Position numbers and translations under genes: made by a program. The notes under the pieces were generated by a model, which did not search any database, was not told the origin of the DNA, and worked only from the letters and a program-made list of their open reading frames with translations. 64,000 nucleotides of DNA from Acanthaster planci (Eukaryota > Echinodermata > Asteroidea > Valvatida > Acanthasteridae). Below are positions 12,301 through 25,021 of the stretch, one piece after another (the stretch's first letter is position 1; the number at the start of each line of letters is the position of its first letter). The DNA is taken from the NCBI RefSeq assembly GCF_001949145.1, contig NW_019091361.1, positions 2,872,683-2,936,682 of the forward strand, written 5' to 3'.

Positions 12301-14095
12301 TTAAGTTTACGAGGCAGTACTTTGCAAATGAAAATGGTGATTTTTGCCTCTGTCACGTGGATGGTGTTATAAATCCCCCAAAACAAGAGTGTGAAGAAAG
12401 TGAAAGATGTTTGGTGCATCTGAAGACGACACCTTAATCATCATTCCAATATCATAAACATTGGGATGATTATGAGCAATGTCCAGACATCGCTTTCATG
12501 GTAGATTTTAAAAAGCCCTTTCACCATGCTTTTTTGGCCAGTGTTGCAATTACAGTATTGTAATCGTTGAAGTTTTTTTCAGCTGTTCCCAAATCTCAAT
12601 TTGGAACAGCTTTTGTAATTGTTTAAGGTTTTTTTCCTTTTTTTTCTTTTTCTGCTACTTTTTCCTAAGGGGCACTTTGGCAATTTCTTTCAGTCAGATC
12701 AATTTAAAACTTGGTAGAGTAATTAACAAAAGACGTTCCCCTAATTTTTTTTGTAATCGTGACGTCATCAGGGGGTCACTTGACCTCAATTCAAATGTTC
12801 ATTCGTTACAGTCTAAAAACTTGATTTAACTCAAATTTTGTATGCACGTACTCAGGGAGGGGTTATAAATGATAATTGATATCTTGACCTCTATCTTGAC
12901 TTCTACTTTCGGTTTGACCGGAACTTGTATTTTAACACACAAATTGTCATGTCTCATGCACCATACGTTCAATTGCAGTGATAATTGGTTTTTCGTTATA
13001 TATGCCACTTTGGCAATTATTTGTAATCCAATTCATTGCAAACTTATGATACTCGTTGATATGCTTTAAAAGACAATAAAAAACATTTTTGGAACAGCTA
13101 TGTGTTTGTTCACAAACACCACCTCTAGTTGTCATTTTTATCATTAAGGTACAAGACCTAACCGCGCCCTTACAAGGAGAGGAAATAAATGAACTTCAGT
13201 TGGTGAAATGTGCCATAGCAAACGCGTGCGTGCGTGCATTGCAGTATTTAACAAGAGGTTTTTAGTAACTTTATAATTTTGACGGTCAGCCCACCTTTGA
13301 GGTCTCTCAGCATTCTTGCGTACATGACGTTGCTAATTGAAGGACAAAGATTCGACAAACGCACGCTTCCTGAAATGTCTTTGCCCGTCAAGTGACGTCA
13401 CGTGAGAAACCGTTTTCAGCCTCGTCATTTCTCGGCCTGCCATCAAAAATTATTTTTGTGCAAAACCTGTGCTTAGCAGTCAACACTTTTCTAAACACTG
13501 TCTGGTTTTCAGTTTGTAAATGTGTTTTACTTAAATACTGATCACGTTTATAGTGTGGATGGATACTTGGATAGTTGTTTAGCAATTGAAGTTGACGTTT
13601 GGCAATTGAACATGTATTTTCGCTTTTAAACGTACCTACCAAATACTGTAATTAGTTCTTAAAAATAGTTTTAAGAGTCCACTAGAAATAAACAACAAAA
13701 TTGCACCGCTAGTTTTGTTCCCCAAGGTTACCGCTAAGGCTTTTTATCATTACACTAAGTAGACTGCTGCTTTCTGTGTAACTGTAAACTTGGTTGCTTC
13801 TGTTTTATAACTCCGGTTTGGATGAGATCAGCCGTTTCAGATTATCAAAAGGGTAAGTACTATTGGGATGGTGGAATAAAGGTGGAACACGGAGGCGGAT
13901 AGCTTGTGAGGACTACGTCATGGTTGCATGTTTACTCCATAAATTGCCTGCATGGGCAGACATCCTCAGCGCGGCTGCGCTGTACACATTATGCAGGGTT
14001 ATTAATATTCATATATTTCCACAAATTTGAAACAACCGTGTCAGAAAAAGTATTATTTTAACCCATAAGGTTCAGTCCGTCTTACAAACCGAGAC
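9387..14095. other. Intergenic stretch without a supported gene
   Basis: It must include the 3' UTR of the cathepsin-like gene. The nearest AATAAA I see is about 1.4 kb downstream, near 10786, so the cleavage site is uncertain. A short stem made by AGCTGTTCC and GGAACAGCT lies near 12580-12611. Open frames at 9736-10159, 11409-11684 and 13388-13642 show no family features I recognise. Confidence 0.5.
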
Positions 14096-15394
14096 ATGAC
14101 GAGCAAACAGTGTGGTGCAGCTAGCTCTTCCCAAGGAACCAATGTATCCCAGCAAGGCAAGTTAGTTTATACATGACATCTTAGATGACTGCCCTAAAGA
14201 ACAAAATATATTTTGATTATTGCAGTGTTGTTGGAAGCATCTATAGCTATTGCACTCGTTTTGTGGCCTTAGTGATTTTTGGTACTTCATGTGCTTCATA
14301 TCCAATTTTTGCACCGTTTATTAGTTTACTTATTTACTTTAGCTGATCAATTATATACATAAATTTATTTATTTATTTTTTTTTTGGGGGGGGGTTACAG
14401 GGTAATAAAAAGGAAATACCTCTACCACTTGTGTAGGTATTTACTGAAGGTTTTTTTACATGTTCATCTGATATTCGCGTTCCTATGATGTTTAAAATGG
14501 CATTTTATTCTCCACTGTAGATGGAATCCCAAATTACCTGAAAGGTGAAAGCCTGCGGAAGCTTGCAACCGATTTGGGTAGAGATGGATGGGATTTAGGC
14601 TTGGTGCTGGGATTCACGGTGGGTGAACTGCAAATCTTCAAGATAGATAACAAAGATAATAAACGGGAGGAGACAAGGAGCATGCTGGCAGAATACATCG
14701 AACGCACTGCCAAGGGCGACGTGCTTGGTGGGCTACTTGGGGGACTTAGAGCAATTGGTCGCAACAACTTATGCATCAGTAAGCGTTTCCCCTCTCTCGT
14801 CGGAAGCATTGCGACCTGATCCTTCGTTAGCAGTTAGTTTCTTCTCAAGCCGTAGTATTTTCTGTTTGGCAGTTCCCCAGAAATTCGGTGGGAATGATAG
14901 TAAAATCCATGATTGTATAGCCTTCGATAGCAAAGTGGAGGTATCCAGCCGATATTTGTTATTTCAGCAATATTTTATGAAATTGAAAGTGCTAACGCTT
15001 TAGAAATTGTATTCCGACCTCTCTTTGACACGATTCCTTCAAAGATAAACATTGTCAATCTTTTTTAGAAAACTATTCCCATTTTGCCCCGGACTCAAAA
15101 AAGCTCTGCGTTACCATGAAAAAACATTGAGAACTTGGCGCGAAAGCGAACTTAAACGGGTATTTGTGACTTCAAATAAAATATTAGCATTGCAAATTCG
15201 TACATATTGATCACATTAAAACTCAATCGAAATTTAGCTACAATTCGTCGTGACTTCAAGTTTACTTCACTTTCGCGTGAAGTATGAACCGGCCTTCAGT
15301 CAGACTGTAAAAAACATAACAGTGCCGATTTCGCTTTTTTTCTTCATTCATAGAACTGGAGAAAGCAGCTGAGGACGAGGGTGATTTCAAGTAG
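14096..15394 (+). CDS. Single Death-domain protein (adaptor-like, 119 residues)
   Basis: Three exons: 14096-14156, 14521-14778 and 15354-15394. Both introns are phase 1 and the coding sequence is exactly 120 codons with TAG. The first intron uses a GC donor (G|GCAAGT), which is the canonical form of GC-AG introns; the second is GT-AG. An in-frame stop precedes ATG 14096 by about 30 bases. Residues 1-21 are Ser/Gln-rich. Residues 29-107 fit a Death domain: SLRKLATDLGRDGWDLGLVL (helices 1-2), ELQIFKIDN, REETRSMLAEYIER (helices 4-5) and LLGGLRAIGRNNLC (helix 6). A short acidic tail follows. Families with one Death domain act as cytosolic adaptors that bind other Death domains. No caspase, kinase or DED is attached. 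The neighbouring NLR genes, one with a Death domain, are plausible partners by inference. It could also be one end of a longer alternatively spliced gene. Confidence 0.75.
15131..15298. repeat. MITE-like element, copy 1
   Basis: Begins GGCGCGAAAGCGAACTT and ends with an inverted version (TTCACTTTCGCGTGAAGTAT) followed by GAACCGGCCTT. Related copies are at 34525-34672 and 43903-44070. It lies in intron 2 of the Death-domain gene. Confidence 0.55.
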
Positions 15395-18300
15395 ACAACT
15401 ACAGATGCCACTTCATTAGTCTCATAGAGGTCTAGTAGAAGTAGTCTTTTTAATATGTAAGTGATTTTTTTACACGTATCTTCTTAGTGACAGATCGTTA
15501 GATTTTGTGCAATCCCATGAAAATTCTAATTTAGAAAGTAGACTCATTGCAAACTTTCTCCTTCAAATTTTACATTAAAGTATGCTGATATCAGTACCCT
15601 CTCTAAATCCTCGACAGAGTTGCCGTCCCATACGTCCCGGACAAGGTTGTTTTTTTTTAAATCTTTTAACAACATAGGTGGGAAAAAACAGTGTCGGCTG
15701 AGATTTTACTGCCCACCCGCAACGATTCTTGCATGATTTGTGTCCAACTTGAGTCATTTACCCAACAATAATAGAATATGTTTCTTGCACCAAAAACCAA
15801 GTGTTTCGATTTTTTCCAATAGTCAAGCGAAATACTTGTATCCAATGTTGGAAGAAAATGGCCCACTTCTCTTGCACATCCTTATTCAAGAAGTGAACGC
15901 ACAAGTCTCAAACATTACCTGTTTCAGACAAACACATATTTATTCTCTTATTCTTTTTACTAATTGTTATGCCCCAGTTGTTTTTTAATAACAGCTGCAG
16001 AATGGAGAGGACCTATCAAGCATCTGACATTTTCGGCCATTGATTCAAGCATTAGTGAAACTGGAAATATTGCCAAAGTCCTCTTTCATAACTACAGTTG
16101 ATGAGGAGGGGTAGACATACTGGCGCTGCGATAGACTTAGCTGGAAATAAGGCCTCAACTTGCACTTGACACTTGGAGAAAGTAATAAGGCAGGATTATT
16201 CATAATTTGTTCTTAAAGAATGATTAATGTTGTAATTTCGTTAATAATGAGAATACAGAATTCCTAAGGGTTTTAGGCTAGACATATTGCAAATGAAGAG
16301 GCAACATTCTTAAGTACATAGAATATTATCCAGTACGTCGTAAACCAAAAGTGGTACTTTGTCCAACTTTTTTTTGACGGCAGTCTAGTTAACATTATAC
16401 ATTACATTTAAATCGTTTCAACTTTTCTATGGACGTCCTACGCATTCTTTTTTATTCTCGTTTTGCATATTCATTCCAGTAGCAGAAAAAAATAGAAAGA
16501 TTTTACTATGAGGAAGTCAGAGTCAGTTTGGCATAATCTACTCACGACAAACAAGCTTCGATCATTACATCCTGGCTGAAGAATTCCACTTAAGGCTACA
16601 AGAAACATGTACACGAAAGGGGTCTTTTAAGAAGCCGGGAGCGAAAAGGTTAATTAAAAAGAAGGGGCCAACCTCACTTATTGCCACTCTTTGGTCAGAT
16701 TTGAAAACGACAAGGCTCTACAGCCCATCAGGTGTTTTGCCCTTCACCACCGTTCTTTTTTTTTATGGACACTGGATTAAATCAATGTTCTTCCAAATCT
16801 TGTGAAACAAATCACCACCTTTCTTTGGTGGGACTCGGACCCACGACCTCCTGCTTACCAGTGTAGACGTCTTACGACTCGACCACTGAGCCTGCCGGTA
16901 CTGGTGGGCCGGTTCGAATCTGAAGAGCAACGGGTGATGGTTAAGATGGTTACAGTGTTTACACAATAACAAATACACGTCGGTGAAGGGTAAAGCATCC
17001 GACATTAAACTTAGCATCTTCACGACTCAAAACAGTTTACCAGTACTCTGTTATAATTGAAATGAACTTACAATCTCTGTACAGCAGGTGTATACATGTA
17101 GTTGTCAATTCTTTACAATGTGACAGTTGGACAGCACCGCCATGTAGAAGTATTTTTTTTCAGAAAATATAAACTACTACAGATTACGTGGGGTATTGTA
17201 GATAAAACGGGAGGTTGCGCAGTGCAAGTTGTGAATTCTCACCGCGATATACTTGTATTAATAAGTCCGTGGAAATATTTTGATGTTCAGCATTGGTAAA
17301 ATTGTATTGCAATATAAAAATACTGCTCGTGCCATTTTTTGACAGAAACCAAAAGCCCTGGCTTAAAAAGGTTTCCCTACCATGCCAGTAGGATCTGATG
17401 TCTCAAAGTAGGTCTTTAATGAAAAATTAGGTTGCTCATTTAAATATAGTAAAGCAAAAAAGCGTATAAACGTAGTATTAAGAGTAGTGAATCATCTGAG
17501 GTTCCAGTTACAAATAAAATTATAATTAGCATTATCAAGTTAGTCTCAAAATTCATAAAATCAGAAATATTTGGCAGGTTATTTAAAACTGTAAGCACCG
17601 AATTGCAGAAAGAATTACCCTCTTTAGAAAAGTACTTTATTATTTCAAACCATGTCACTTCCTTCGCAGATATTGTCCAACAGTAATTTAGAGTACATGT
17701 AGGAGTACGACGACTGAACTACGACTATTGTCACTAATTATGGCGGACGAAACAACATGGCAAACCTGCAACATGAATGTAATAAGTACCTCAACGGCAT
17801 TTCGGTTCAAATTTGTCATAAGTACATAATACCTGAGAACAGGCAGCATTTGCTTGAGTTTATAAGTTACCTATACTTGACATTTACAAATTGGCACAAA
17901 TAAAGATCAGTAAGTAGTTAGCGCACATACTTTGTGTAAAATGTTTCACTGATAAATACTTCTGTGGGAGTATATCTTACTAGGTCTTCAATTTTAAAAA
18001 TCGATATATTTGACAGTGTTTCCCCTATCTCATTAAAACCACTGTACACCTTTGCATCGCACATCGCATATTCATAGCCAACACATGATGTAATACATCT
18101 GTACAAATTAAGGTTTCAAATTTGTCATATATCTGTACACATTTCTTCGTAAAAATCCTGAGTGTTGAATTCTATCTTTAATAATAAAAAAGATAAAATA
18201 TTAGATGGCAATATTTAAATGACGACGTACCTTAAACATGTATGGACTAGGAATACGTGTGGCAAGCCACGTGCACGCAGACTCTTGACCAATCAGAATC

Positions 18301-20349
18301 GATTTAAATTGTCTCGTATCCAGGTGCCAGCGCGTGATTTTTGCAGCGGGTATTACTATATCATTCTCAGCGGCCGGGCATTATCAAAATGTTGATACGC
18401 GGTCAAGTTGCATGATGTTGAATAGGGAGACTGTCTGGGGTATTTATGAATTTAGGTGAATGGTCCCTTCTGTCTTTCCAAAGGGCAACTCACTAGTTGG
18501 CAAACTTGGCAACGTTTTCATAACAATTAAGGTAAAACAAGGCCTTACCTTGACATGTTTAACGCATCGTTTACATTGCAAACAAAATTTTTGAAACTGG
18601 AGGTGTACACATTATGATGTCTTGTACACCTTGTTTTTCTACTCGTCTTTCAATTTTCATTTTGTCGATGTACACCTAAGATTCTAAAGCTAGATTCAAC
18701 AAGGTGTGATTGGTCGGGAGAAGGACCGTGTAAATTGTTACATCAGCTAATTCTTTCCTCGGCCAAACACCGGTGATGACGGTGCAAAATCCTACACAAG
18801 ATATGATACAGCTGCAAAAGACTTGGCCAGATCTAATTGTCCCATTGGGTGTTGTTCAATGTTGCAATTTCGATACAGTTACTTCTAGGCACCCCTCGTT
18901 CCGCTTTAAAATACTTTCTGGCAGTATTAATTGATTCAAAACATACTTTCATAAGACACAATACGCGTAGTACTCAATATCTCCCACATGCATGGTTTAC
19001 ACTCACAGGTTCATTAAAACGCATGATTAATGTATATCACATAAAAGGTTTCACTTACAAAAATACCAACACAAGTTGTAAGTTTACAATCAAATTTAAA
19101 GAACTTCACAATTTGAAAGAAAAAATCGAAATGACAATCTTCTTTGTCCGAACACAATATAAAACTAATAGATTTTCCTCATTTGAGCTGCTTAGGTTTG
19201 ACATCTGCACATAAAACCACAATGAATGTTCACAGCTAAATAAGAGCAAACAGAACTTATATTGCACATACATGTTTAAAAAATCAACAATGGGTCTTTA
19301 GCACGAGACACACCATCACAGTAAGCACATACTTCACGGAAAGTAACAGTTTTCAATGGTGTACTGAAAGGAAAATACATGTCCCAAAGGAATCAACGGT
19401 CATGTTGGACAGTGCACTGTCTAATACGAATGTTGATTCATTTCGGAGTGAATTTGTACATAATCTATGTACACATAAATGATACTATAGGCCAACACAG
19501 GCCAAGATCTGACTAAACCAAGCGCTGCACAGACACTCAGAAGCAAAGATGTTGCTCAACCTTTGAGTATCATGGAACAGTACTACCTGCTGGCGTATTT
19601 TTCATCTTCACCGCAGCCTAGGGTGGTGGTACCAATTTGCGCATGAAAAGAGACTAGTGCTGAGTATGTATACACAAGCGCATAGGATTTAACGTGGTGG
19701 CGGAAATATGACATAATTGTTCAGACAGTCTAAAGGGTTTCACTGCATGTCACTAAAAACTGGAAGACGTCTCGTTATTGCAAGGCTTCAGATGCTGCTA
19801 AATGTTATGTGAGAGCTCCACTAGGAATCATGGTAGGCCTACGCAATGCAAAACGTGAACCAAACGTAACTTCACGACCGAAATACTAAGCTCATAATGA
19901 GTAAAAGTTTTATTGAGTCTTTCAACGGTTTCCCTTCTTCCATGCTTCAAATGCATACAGGCAGTGGCGCACCAAGGATTCGAATTTTTGATATCATTCT
20001 TTGCTGTGCTATACAGTGCACTGCAGCTAACAGTAATAATTTTTGATATTGGGAGACTTTTACCATAGGTATATGAAGCATTATTGACGCAATTTGCTGC
20101 AAAGCCATAACCCGTCTGCACATCGCACTTGTATTTTATCCCCTCCCCCCGAAAAAACTAATGCTAAAAAACAAGGCATGCGGTTGGCTACCCTAGCTCA
20201 TCAAGCCAGAGATCACAGTAGTGATATAACTTCTACTTTTTCACATAAATCAAAGAAAAACTTGACCATCAGAGGAAGAGGAATCGCCCCAATAGAATCC
20301 ATCGGTCTATCACCTCTGAAGTATCAACTTTCGGGACTAAATACAGATA
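15395..20349. other. Gene-free stretch between the Death-domain gene and NLR1
   Basis: The two genes converge here, so this region holds both 3' UTRs. Apart from a tRNA-derived fragment near 16840-16905 and short GTACACCT repeats near 18600-18680, I see no coding signature on either strand. A minus-strand frame at 19828-20121 (97 codons) matches nothing I know. Confidence 0.5.
16838..16908 (-). repeat. tRNA-derived fragment (SINE head or tRNA pseudogene)
   Basis: On the minus strand an A-box-like GGCTCAGTGG is followed about 45 bases later by a B-box GGTCCGAGTCC with a GTGGG/CCCAC T-stem. I cannot pair a convincing acceptor stem, so this is not called a functional tRNA gene. Confidence 0.5.
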
Positions 20350-20355
20350 TTTATT
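20350..20355 (-). other. Candidate polyadenylation signal of NLR1
   Basis: AATAAA on the minus strand, about 540 bases beyond the NLR1 stop at 20892. This spacing is plausible for a 3' UTR. No other AATAAA on that strand is clearly closer. Confidence 0.35.
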
Positions 20356-20891
20356 TGTTGTAGTACGGGCACCATCGTTTCGTGTTTTCGCGCGCTCTCT
20401 CTGACTGGTTCTGTCAGCATTAGTCTTTTTCAAGCGCGAATCAGCACTACCAGAGCAAAAACCCTAGACTACGGTGTAAATAAAAAAAAAATACCCGCTG
20501 ATATATAACAAAACCAGGTAGTCGTTTCGTGACTGTCTAACTCAAGATGTCACTTAACCACAACGTGGTGTGAAAAGTGGAATGTGCTACCAGTCTAAGA
20601 CCTAAGATCTCAGAGTGATGTACTAAAGTGAAGAATACTTATTATGAGCTGTCCACAGTGTGACAGAACATGTCGTCCTGCGAGATACACTACTTAATAC
20701 CGCAAATGCTCAGCTGCCTCTAAGGTAGCAGAACTGATGAAATGATAAATGTGTTCAGAATGACGTAGTCACGGACAAACTCGATGTGTCAGTACAAAAT
20801 TCAAGGAAATACTACACTGATTTCAACGAGTCACGGGCGAGACAAACCCATCTTTGTGTCATCAATAATAAGTACTACATTCCTGAACGTG

Positions 20892-23800
20892 TTAAATAAA
20901 GCAGCTGGCTGATTCGTTCAGAGACAGGCACCTAGCGATATGCTGCTTATCCTCCCCCGTTAGAAGGCACTCCTGGAATCGAAGATTACAAAGATGCTTC
21001 ATCTGCTTCAGGTGTGGCGCCCACAATGCTGCAGAGCCACTCAGCGCCTCATTGCCGGTAAGATCTAATTCGGAGAGGGCAGGCATCACGCTGCATGCCT
21101 CGGCAATGTGCTTCATATCACTGGGCATCAGTGAGCAACAGCTTAGGTGCAGCTCCTGGATATGCTTCACGTGGTACAAAAAAGGCGCCCACACATTGCA
21201 GGCACCGCCCAATGCCATATTCCCTGACAGCTCCAATGCACGAAGTGAGGGCATGCTACTCAAAGTTAGAGTAATTTGTTCCACATCTGATCCGAGCATT
21301 GAGCACCGATTCAGTACCAACACTTGGAGGTTCTTCAACTGTTTCAGATGGAAGGACCACAGAGATGCCGAGTTTGCCAGTGCATCATTACCAACAAGGC
21401 TTAATTCGACCAGGTCACTAGACCTAGAACTCAAACCCTCCAAAATATCTGCTAGATTTGTGCCCGTCAGTGAATAGTCACTCAGGTACACATGTATCCC
21501 AGAACTGACGGGCTGAATTGAAAACTGGAACCTGCTGCCCATGTAATTGCTTCGGACAGAGCAGTTTACAAGGTTTCTCAGAAGACCGATTGATGCAGCA
21601 ACATACTTGAATTCCTGCCTTTTGATATTGCACTCATCAAATTCCAGCATCTCAAGATGGTTCAAGGACTGCAAAGGGACGGACCACAATGATGCTGTGC
21701 CACCCAGAGAATCATTATCGGAGACTTTCAACCCTTTCAGATTTGGCAGATCACACAGTGACACAGAAATATTCTTCATGTCAACCCCTGTCAAATCACA
21801 TGAACTCAAGTCCAACATTTGTAGATGCTTCATGAGCTTCAGTTGGGGTGCCCACAGTTTGCCTGAACCACCTAAGGTGTCATTCAGGGACAAGTCCAGC
21901 TTGGTCAAAGATGTCATATCCTCAAGCATCAGAGCAATGTGTTCGATGTCTTTGGGCTGCAAGGAGCAGTGATGTAATTCCAATCGTTCTAGTCGTCTTA
22001 ACTGCTTTAAGTATGGCGACCACAGTGCTGCCGAGCCACTAACTGCGACATTTCCACTGAGGATAAACTCCACAAGGTCATTCCTGTTGCTCACTGCTTC
22101 AAGGATGAAGGCTAGATCTTTGCCCGTTAAAGAGCGCTGACTAAGGTCAAGCCTGATGCCAGTTTTAGTAGGTTCAACCAGAAATCGCCCGCTCAAGTAA
22201 GCACTCTTAACCAAACAGTTAACCAGATTCGGCATGTAGCTGAATGATGTAGCAAGATGCCTCAAATCCTGTTTGTTCAGATTGCAACCTAGCAATATCA
22301 GGTTCTTAAGATGATGCATGCGCCTAAGGTGAGGGGACCAATTGCCTGCCGAGGCACTCAGCAGTTCATTGCTAGAGAGGTTCAAGTCCTTGCAGCTGGC
22401 CATACTGCTCAGGGACATGGCAATGTATTTTACATCCTTGCTTGACAAAGCACACTGGCGTAAGTATAGCTTTTGAAGTGACCTCATCTGGTCAAGGCAA
22501 GGAGCCCAGACTCCAGCCGAGCCACCCAGAGACTCGTTGAAAGAGAGGTCCAACTTGGTAAGGTTAGCCAGACAACTGAGCGAAATTGCTAGCAGCTTTG
22601 CATCTTCACCAGTAAGTGAGCAGTACTTAAGGCTCAGCTTCTGCAAGTGCGTCATGATCTGAAAGTGAGAGGCCCAGGAACCACCCAATCCACCCAAGCT
22701 GTTCTGTGACAGATCCAGTTTTGCCACTAAAGGCATTCCACTCAACGATACTGCAATGTATTCAATGTCACTGTCTTTCAGCAAGCAGTTACTCAAGACC
22801 AACTCTTGGAGACTCTTCAGATGCATGAGAGGATTAAACCAGAGAGTTGCTGAACCACCCAAACCATTATTTCTACTTAGGACCAACTCAACTAGGTCTT
22901 TTCGTCTGGTCAAAGCCTCCATTATTTCTGCCATGTCTGAACCAGTCAACGAACACTCAGTTATATCTAGCCTTATACCACGTTTCCTACTTGTTTCTTT
23001 TTCAGTCTCACTCACTAGGCGGTTGGTAGGCCAAACAAGGTCATCCGCTGGGGAACGACGATGAACGTCAGTTTGGACAGAACAATCGTGAAGACTGCCG
23101 ATATGTCCAACTGACACAGCCAGGCTTCGAACGTCTTTCCTATTTAAATGACAATCTTCTAAATTCAGCTTCTCCAGCCTTTTTAGAACGTGTAGGTGCA
23201 AGACCCAAGATGGTACTGAGCCACCTAAACATTCATTACCTGACAGGTCTAGCAAGGTCAGGTTGACTAACTTGCCAATCGATGCTGCAATATGTTGCAT
23301 ATTTATGACAGAGAGAGAGCATTCTTTAAGCACTAAGATGGATAAATTACTCAATCCCTTCAAACAGTGTGTGAGAGATGTATCCCATCTCTGCAGGTTA
23401 CATCTGCATACAGCCAATTCTGCTACGCTGGCAAGCTTGGCATTGGCATGTCCCTCTGGCTGTTCCATGACCTGTTTGACAAACCACATATGCGAATTCA
23501 GACTATCACTGTTGCAGTCTTCAATGTGTACTGCACTCGACAGCACTGCACTCACAAGGTCTTGGGAAGGTATACTCTTTGACTGACTCTCAAAGAAGCA
23601 CATCAGGGCCAGTTTTAATGCCGAGTTGCTAAATGTATTCTGCAGCATTTTCAAGATTTGAGCAGTGCATCCCTGGCTGTCACCACAACAAAAGCGCAGT
23701 AGATACTCAAAACCAGCTGGATGGTTCTTGATTGCATTCTCAAGTTGTTTCAGTATCTTCTGAAATTCTTCAGGGCTGGTTTTTAACAAGCTCTGAAAAT

Positions 23801-25021
23801 ATTTGGCTGCGCTGAACTCTTGGAATGTCATATGCATAAACTGAATGCTGTCAAGTGTGTCCAAACCCTTCATAACCCTCTGACTGGTTACAAGACCTAC
23901 TCTTAATGCTGTATTTAATGTACTATTCACAAACTCGCTCTGTTTAAATGAAAGCAGCTGCACTGGAGATATGAGACCATGAAAAGCAATTTTCCCAAGT
24001 TCGACGACAACCTTAGACACTTCATGATTTGAAATGCCAGCTTTCCGCTTGAACATGTATCTCAGTACCTCACTGTACAGACGATACATTGTGTCTGGGA
24101 GAGAAGAATCTTCTCTCCATAAAACACACATCACAAGAAGCAGCATGGGGCTCCTGGCCAGATCACGCAACACATCAGAAGACTGAATTCTCTCACAAAG
24201 CCGCTGAGCTTTCTCAGGCTCCTTGGAGTAGAACTTGCTTATATAATCATTAACATCTTCTGCACTGAACCCTAGGACTCGGACGTGGGTGAAAGGCTTC
24301 TGAACCAACAACTTGTTCACCAGTTTGCTTAAGTGAGAGGAGCGGGTTGTCACCACCACACAGCAATCTCTACACTCCTTTCGATTCAGGATTTTGAGGA
24401 TGGAGCCAAACGTAGACTCATTCAGGTCGGTGGTCGTAAATTCATCGAAACCATCCAAGAGAATGAGTACCTTCTCAGGATTGGTGTTGATGAAGGACTT
24501 TAAAGCACACTTATCAATGGGGGTGTCTCGGTCCAACAGTTGTGCAAAGACTGCATCAACAAGCTCAGAGCTTTGCTCAAGAGAGTGCATTTTCAGAGCA
24601 AACACAAGTTTGTACTTAAGCAACACACTGACACATTTCATGGCCCAGTCATACGTTACTTTGGCAATTAAGGTTGACTTCCCAACACCAGCTTGACCAT
24701 CCAAAATGATCCGCTTGATAACATTACCCTCCCTGGTTTCAACAAGGAAAATTCCCTTATATGACTTGAGCTTCCCTTTGATATAATCACCTACAACCTG
24801 CAGGCCTGTATAGATATCCATGATATGTTTTGTGTCATCTTCAAGCCACGGGATGATTTGCACATAACTCCCTGTGGTGGTGTACCGGGATTGCAACGCT
24901 TTCTCACAAAGATCAGCAGCAGCTTCAGCAAGTGTAGCCTCTTGAAGCTTCCTGGTGGCACTGAGTTCTTCATATGGGCCAGGCTGTCTGTCAGAATTAC
25001 TGCTTGCAACTGGCATTTCCG
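20892..25021 (-). CDS. NLR1 main exon: NACHT plus RI-type LRR array
   Basis: The acceptor TTATTACAG precedes 25021 and the exon starts with the last two bases of a split codon. Landmarks counted from the exon start: DIYTGLQVV (about 70), Walker A GQAGVGKST (about 110), Walker B LILLDGFDEF (about 186-195), VVVTTRSS sensor region (about 230), TFQEFSAAKYF (about 410). From about 560 onward come repeats of 50-60 residues with the pattern LxLSxNxxLGGSAxxW followed by MxxLxxLxLxxCxLxxxD. The repeats are old and divergent, unlike the near-identical array of NLR2. The exon is open throughout and ends in TAA at 20892. Confidence 0.93.

Noticed and set aside
19828-20121. 97-codon minus-strand frame
   Set aside because: No domain or codon pattern recognised; it lies beyond the NLR1 polyadenylation signal.
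21052-24696. Plus-strand open frames opposite NLR1
   Set aside because: Antisense shadows of the long NACHT-LRR exon, with no independent motif.
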